Shown here: positions 63,401-64,000 of the stretch, one piece after another | Layout: each line of letters opens with the position of its first letter | Numbering within the stretch: position 1 is the stretch's first letter | Assembly: GCA_013399305.1 (NCBI GenBank) | Contig: VXAI01000049.1 | Location: forward strand, 3,303,450 to 3,367,449 | Length of the DNA: 64,000 nucleotides | Origin: Rostratula benghalensis | Lineage: Eukaryota > Chordata > Aves > Charadriiformes > Rostratulidae | Direction of reading: 5' to 3' | Position numbers and translations under genes: made by a program | Notes under the pieces: model-generated | Database searches by the model: none | What the model saw: only the letters and a program-made list of their open reading frames with translations | What the model was told of the DNA's origin: nothing

Positions 63401-64000
63401 TGAAAACTATTAATTTTTATTTATATTTTTTTAATCTGTCCAGGAGGCCAATGAAGGAAGGGAAGGGGAAGTTCACTCCCTGACAACTGTAACGATGCAG
63501 TGCTTAAAGTAAGGACACGTTACATAGACGAGAGATTTCTCGGCTGCTAATACATCAGTTACAGTAAATGCAAAGCAGGAGAGTCAGTGCCCTTACATTA
63601 AAACAAAACAAAACAAAACAAAACAAGCCAACCACCAAAAAATAAAAATAACTCAACCACAACAAAGAACCCCCAACAAAGAGAAAACCACCTCAACAAC
63701 AAACACTGTCAACAAGCAAAAGTGTTTTCCATGGAAAGAAATAGCATTTGCAATAGAAAAAGTCAAAGGTTGGAGGAGAGACTACCTGACCTACATGTGA
63801 CCAGTAGAAATACATAAATACTTGGAAAATGACCAGGATATCTTAAACCATTATAGCTCTAAGTATTTAATTTGCAAATGACCCAGCTCTTCTACAAATT
63901 CATGTTTTTCTAGGGAACAATTGAAACCATAACTGTGTCTTTGATCTCCCATCTTACAAAAAGAAATGCTCTTCAAAAGGTGTAAACTAAGCCCATGTAA
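45331..64000 (-). CDS. PHKB: PHKB, phosphorylase b kinase regulatory subunit beta, 3' part of gene (partial, runs off right edge)
   Basis: Phosphorylase kinase is the cytosolic (alpha-beta-gamma-delta)4 complex that phosphorylates and activates glycogen phosphorylase in response to calcium and PKA; beta is a regulatory, inhibitory, phosphorylatable subunit. Twelve minus-strand exons encode peptides recognisable as the C-terminal ~40% of PHKB, for example [54 protein letters not shown] and [13 protein letters not shown]. One exon chain (62823-62884, 62583-62745, 61655-61736, 59023-59080, either 58141-58231 or 57188-57278, 55682-55884, 52035-52169, 49682-49811, 49169-49276, 47857-47997, 45331-45468) sums to 1,311 nt = 436 residues + stop with all phases matching. 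Counting back from the stop against a mammalian length of 1093 places it at about residue 658 onward, and the KRQSS site then falls at about 700-701, where the mammalian beta subunit is phosphorylated. The N-terminal glucoamylase-like part lies beyond 64,000. No frameshift or internal stop is seen. Confidence 0.97.
45469..47856 (-). other. PHKB: PHKB last intron
   Basis: 2,388 nt, GTGAGT donor and CTCCTGCAG acceptor. No element or nested gene recognised. Confidence 0.85.
47857..47997 (-). CDS. PHKB: PHKB coding exon ([17 protein letters not shown]...GAEKQ)
   Basis: This 141-nt exon has 47 whole codons, phase 0 at both ends: [47 protein letters not shown]. The acceptor is TGCCTTCTAG and the donor CAA|GTGAGT. 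The C-terminal ten residues ([10 protein letters not shown]) differ most from the mammalian form as I recall it, while the [18 protein letters not shown] core is conserved. Confidence 0.95.
47998..49168 (-). other. PHKB: PHKB intron with non-consensus donor GTCTGT
   Basis: 1,171 nt. It opens with GTCTGT and ends TGCCTTCTAG. It holds the 9-bp-stem hairpin at 48,205-48,229 and a slightly GC-richer patch to 48,350. Confidence 0.8.
48205..48229. repeat. Perfect 9-bp stem, 7-nt loop hairpin (PHKB intron)
   Basis: CAACGCAGT-tcagggc-ACTGCGTTG is an inverted repeat with two CpGs in an otherwise AT-rich intron. Confidence 0.85.
49169..49276 (-). CDS. PHKB: PHKB coding exon ([20 protein letters not shown]...IIVE)
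   Basis: This 108-nt exon has 36 whole codons in phase 0 at both ends. The acceptor GTTTTTCAG is strong. The donor GAG|GTCTGT is unusually poor at +3 to +5. I chose it because the next exon begins in phase with [14 protein letters not shown], exactly as in mammalian PHKB, where VE is followed by LLMV; read-through would give two odd residues and then a stop. Confidence 0.92.
49682..49811 (-). CDS. PHKB: PHKB coding exon ([16 protein letters not shown]...GKFLPQ)
   Basis: This 130-nt exon has one base completing Arg plus 43 codons. It encodes [20 protein letters not shown] and [20 protein letters not shown]. The acceptor is TTTGCCCACAG and the donor [19 protein letters not shown] is among the best-conserved motifs shared by PHKB and the PHKA paralogues. 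Confidence 0.96.
49812..52034 (-). other. PHKB: PHKB intron
   Basis: 2,223 nt, GTAATG donor and CCCACAG acceptor. It contains the 23-bp palindrome at 51,470-51,492. No coding sequence recognised. Confidence 0.85.
51470..51492. repeat. Perfect 11-bp inverted repeat with one-base spacer (PHKB intron)
   Basis: GGCTTTACTCT-c-AGAGTAAAGCC is a perfect palindrome of 23 bp in the intron between PHKB exons 52035-52169 and 49682-49811. Confidence 0.9.
52035..52169 (-). CDS. PHKB: PHKB coding exon ([13 protein letters not shown]...LQPQQQG)
   Basis: This 135-nt exon has one base completing Gly, 44 codons and two bases of an Arg codon. It encodes [20 protein letters not shown] and [20 protein letters not shown]. 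The acceptor is CTTTACTTCAG and the donor GAG|GTAATG. The [12 protein letters not shown] block is a conserved signature of phosphorylase kinase alpha/beta C-terminal regions. Confidence 0.95.
52170..55681 (-). other. PHKB: PHKB intron, largest complete one visible
   Basis: 3,512 nt, GTGGGT donor. It contains simple A-runs; plus-strand frames near 54.3 and 54.9-55.2 kb are unrecognised and treated as chance. Confidence 0.85.
54141..54157 (+). repeat. A17 homopolymer in PHKB intron
   Basis: Seventeen A preceded by GATGAAAAG; simple repeat only. Confidence 0.85.
55682..55884 (-). CDS. PHKB: PHKB coding exon ([12 protein letters not shown]...KIRIG)
   Basis: This is the largest visible internal exon, 203 nt, with 67 codons plus two bases. 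It begins at TAG|GTG ACA and ends ATC GG|GTGGGT. Recognisable blocks are [39 protein letters not shown] and [12 protein letters not shown], all near-identical to my recollection of mammalian PHKB. Its first codons matter for splicing quality control: joined directly to the TG of exon 59023-59080 they read TGG TGA. Confidence 0.96.
55885..57187 (-). other. PHKB: PHKB intron downstream of exon B
   Basis: 1,303 nt, GTAAGT donor, ATGTACCATAG acceptor. It contains an A16 run. I searched it for a further alternative exon and found none. Confidence 0.8.
56469..56484 (+). repeat. A16 homopolymer in PHKB intron
   Basis: Sixteen A between AGCTGG and GCTCC, between PHKB exons 57188-57278 and 55682-55884. 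Confidence 0.85.
57188..57278 (-). CDS. PHKB: PHKB mutually exclusive exon B (SVVRFAASL...VQGKQ)
   Basis: This 91-nt exon has one base completing Trp plus 30 codons: [30 protein letters not shown]. The acceptor is CTGCCCTCAG|G and the donor CAG|GTAAGT, the strongest donor of the local group. It replaces exon A in the alternative isoform, changing half of the calmodulin-binding region. In mammals the corresponding pair is alternatively spliced between tissues. Which one dominates in which tissue cannot be read from this sequence. Confidence 0.94.
57279..58140 (-). other. PHKB: Intron between the two mutually exclusive PHKB exons
   Basis: 862 nt separate exon A donor (GTAAAG) from exon B acceptor (GCCCTCAG). 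This is long enough for ordinary splicing, so steric blocking by a too-short intron cannot explain the exclusivity. Confidence 0.8.
58141..58231 (-). CDS. PHKB: PHKB mutually exclusive exon A (LVLRYSAAF...VHGKQ)
   Basis: This 91-nt exon has one base completing Trp plus 30 codons: [30 protein letters not shown]. The acceptor is CATATAG|G and the donor CAG|GTAAAG. It corresponds to the mammalian alternative exon with sequence of the type VRYGAAFTQKFSSS. It is the first of the pair in transcription order. It is too short and lacks an ATG, so a simple ORF scan does not show it. It has the same length, phase and 13 of 30 residues in common with exon B, which indicates tandem exon duplication. Confidence 0.93.
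59023..59080 (-). CDS. PHKB: PHKB coding exon ([19 protein letters not shown]) upstream of the alternative pair
   Basis: This 58-nt exon encodes [18 protein letters not shown] and the first two bases of a Trp codon. The basic [11 protein letters not shown] stretch begins the calmodulin-binding region assigned to mammalian PHKB at about residues 768-795. The donor is CTG|GTTTGT, a weak match to GTRAGT, at the point where splicing must choose between two downstream exons. The acceptor is TTTAG after a T-rich stretch. Confidence 0.93.
59081..61654 (-). other. PHKB: PHKB intron
   Basis: 2,574 nt, GTAAGA donor. It contains a 139-codon minus-strand open frame (59,249-59,668) of no recognised family and a GC-richer patch at 60,740-60,960; no exon called. 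Confidence 0.8.
61655..61736 (-). CDS. PHKB: PHKB coding exon ([13 protein letters not shown]...ITKE)
   Basis: This 82-nt exon has 27 codons plus one base; the last G joins GT of the next exon to make Gly. It is preceded by a very strong polypyrimidine tract of about eleven T (seen as A-run at 61,740-61,750 on the plus strand) and ends at AAG|GTAAGA-type sequence. The encoded [12 protein letters not shown] segment is strongly conserved in PHKB. Confidence 0.94.
61737..62582 (-). other. PHKB: PHKB intron with decayed CR1
   Basis: 846 nt, GTAAGC donor and a very T-rich acceptor tract on the minus strand. The old CR1 piece lies next to its donor end. Confidence 0.85.
62392..62545 (-). mobile_element. 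Decayed CR1 LINE 3' fragment in PHKB intron
   Basis: The plus strand reads ACACGGAATCATACACCCGT, then GTTTGGAAAAGACCTTTAAG, CAGCTCAACCGTGACACCTA and CTAAGAACACGACCAGCACG. This resembles the reverse complement of another CR1 subfamily 3' end (consensus of the type AGAATCATAGAATCGTTTAG followed by TTGGAAAAGACCCTTAAGAT). It is much more diverged than the other three copies. It ends about 40 bp from the donor of the PHKB exon at 62,583. Confidence 0.6.
62583..62745 (-). CDS. PHKB: PHKB coding exon with KRQSS phosphorylation-site segment
   Basis: This 163-nt exon contains one base completing a Glu codon plus 54 codons, from [20 protein letters not shown] through QSSTP to [10 protein letters not shown]. 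The acceptor is a T-rich TTTTTCAG and the donor is AAT|GTAAGC. The KRQSS motif fits the basic-residue rule for PKA; mammalian PHKB is known to be phosphorylated at the equivalent serine near residue 701. The middle of the exon (residues after QSSTP) is the least conserved part by memory of mammalian PHKB, as expected for a flexible regulatory loop. Confidence 0.94.
62823..62884 (-). CDS. PHKB: PHKB coding exon, first visible (about residues 658-678)
   Basis: This 62-nt exon encodes [20 protein letters not shown] and two bases of the next Glu codon. It follows a TTTCAG acceptor (genomic 62,885-62,887 reversed) and ends at a good GA|GTAAGT donor. It starts on a codon boundary and ends with two bases of a codon, completed by the G that opens the next exon. 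The intron to the next exon is only 77 nt. The exon upstream of this one was not found before the window edge, so at least 1.1 kb of intron lies to the right. Confidence 0.93.
62885..64000 (-). other. PHKB: Partial PHKB intron to window edge
   Basis: No further PHKB exon was found by reading the minus strand here. Holds the (AAAAC)n and A/C-rich low-complexity run. Confidence 0.75.
63598..63720 (+). repeat. (AAAAC)n microsatellite and A/C-rich low-complexity run
   Basis: Five AAAAC units at about 63,600-63,626 lead into about 90 bases composed almost only of A and C (caaccaccaaaaaataaaaa and onward). Lies in a PHKB intron. Confidence 0.8.

Noticed and set aside
1..64000. CRISPR arrays, operons, phage-like or novel defence systems
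   Set aside because: The window is intron-containing vertebrate DNA; no regularly spaced repeats and no clustered bacterial-type genes are present.

Overview
The window is vertebrate nuclear DNA, most likely from a bird. It is AT-rich, intron-dominated and gene-poor, and its recognisable interspersed repeats are CR1 LINE 3' ends of the avian/reptilian type (about 11.3-12.15 kb, 28.43-28.95 kb and a decayed one near 62.4 kb). No bacterial, organellar or viral genes were recognised.

The one firmly identified gene is PHKB, the regulatory beta subunit of phosphorylase kinase, on the minus strand from 45,331 (stop codon) to beyond the right edge. Twelve coding exons of its 3' part are visible. 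One chain of eleven exons (using one of two alternative exons) totals 1,311 nt, i.e. 436 residues plus stop, with every junction in phase. This corresponds to about residues 658-1093 of the mammalian protein. Two homologous 91-nt exons (58,141-58,231 and 57,188-57,278) are a mutually exclusive pair inside a calmodulin-binding region. By direct reading, including both or skipping both puts a stop codon immediately or soon afterwards. The protein ends in a CaaX box (CTIS). The 3' UTR runs left to about 44.4-44.75 kb.

The left 44 kb has no coding exon I can identify. Its main landmark is a compact CpG island at about 15.32-15.84 kb with ETS-, YY1- and GC-box-like motifs and plausible first-exon splice donors on both strands, but no recognisable protein. 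It probably marks the promoter of a long non-coding RNA or of a gene whose coding exons lie outside the window. Two further exon-like signals are listed as low-confidence candidates: a 93-nt plus-strand cassette at 43,247-43,339 and a minus-strand terminal-exon-like block at 38,209-38,575. A 56-bp near-perfect direct duplication lies 2.1 kb apart on either side of a tail-to-tail pair of CR1s. A 16-N assembly gap lies at 25,190-25,205 among homopolymers.

In mammals PHKB is flanked on its 3' side by a long gene-poor interval before the ABCC12/ABCC11/LONP2 cluster, so a mostly empty left half would fit conserved order, but no flanking gene is seen here to confirm it. I found no evidence for a novel multi-gene system; the interesting signals are splicing architecture, the orphan CpG island and small repeat structures.
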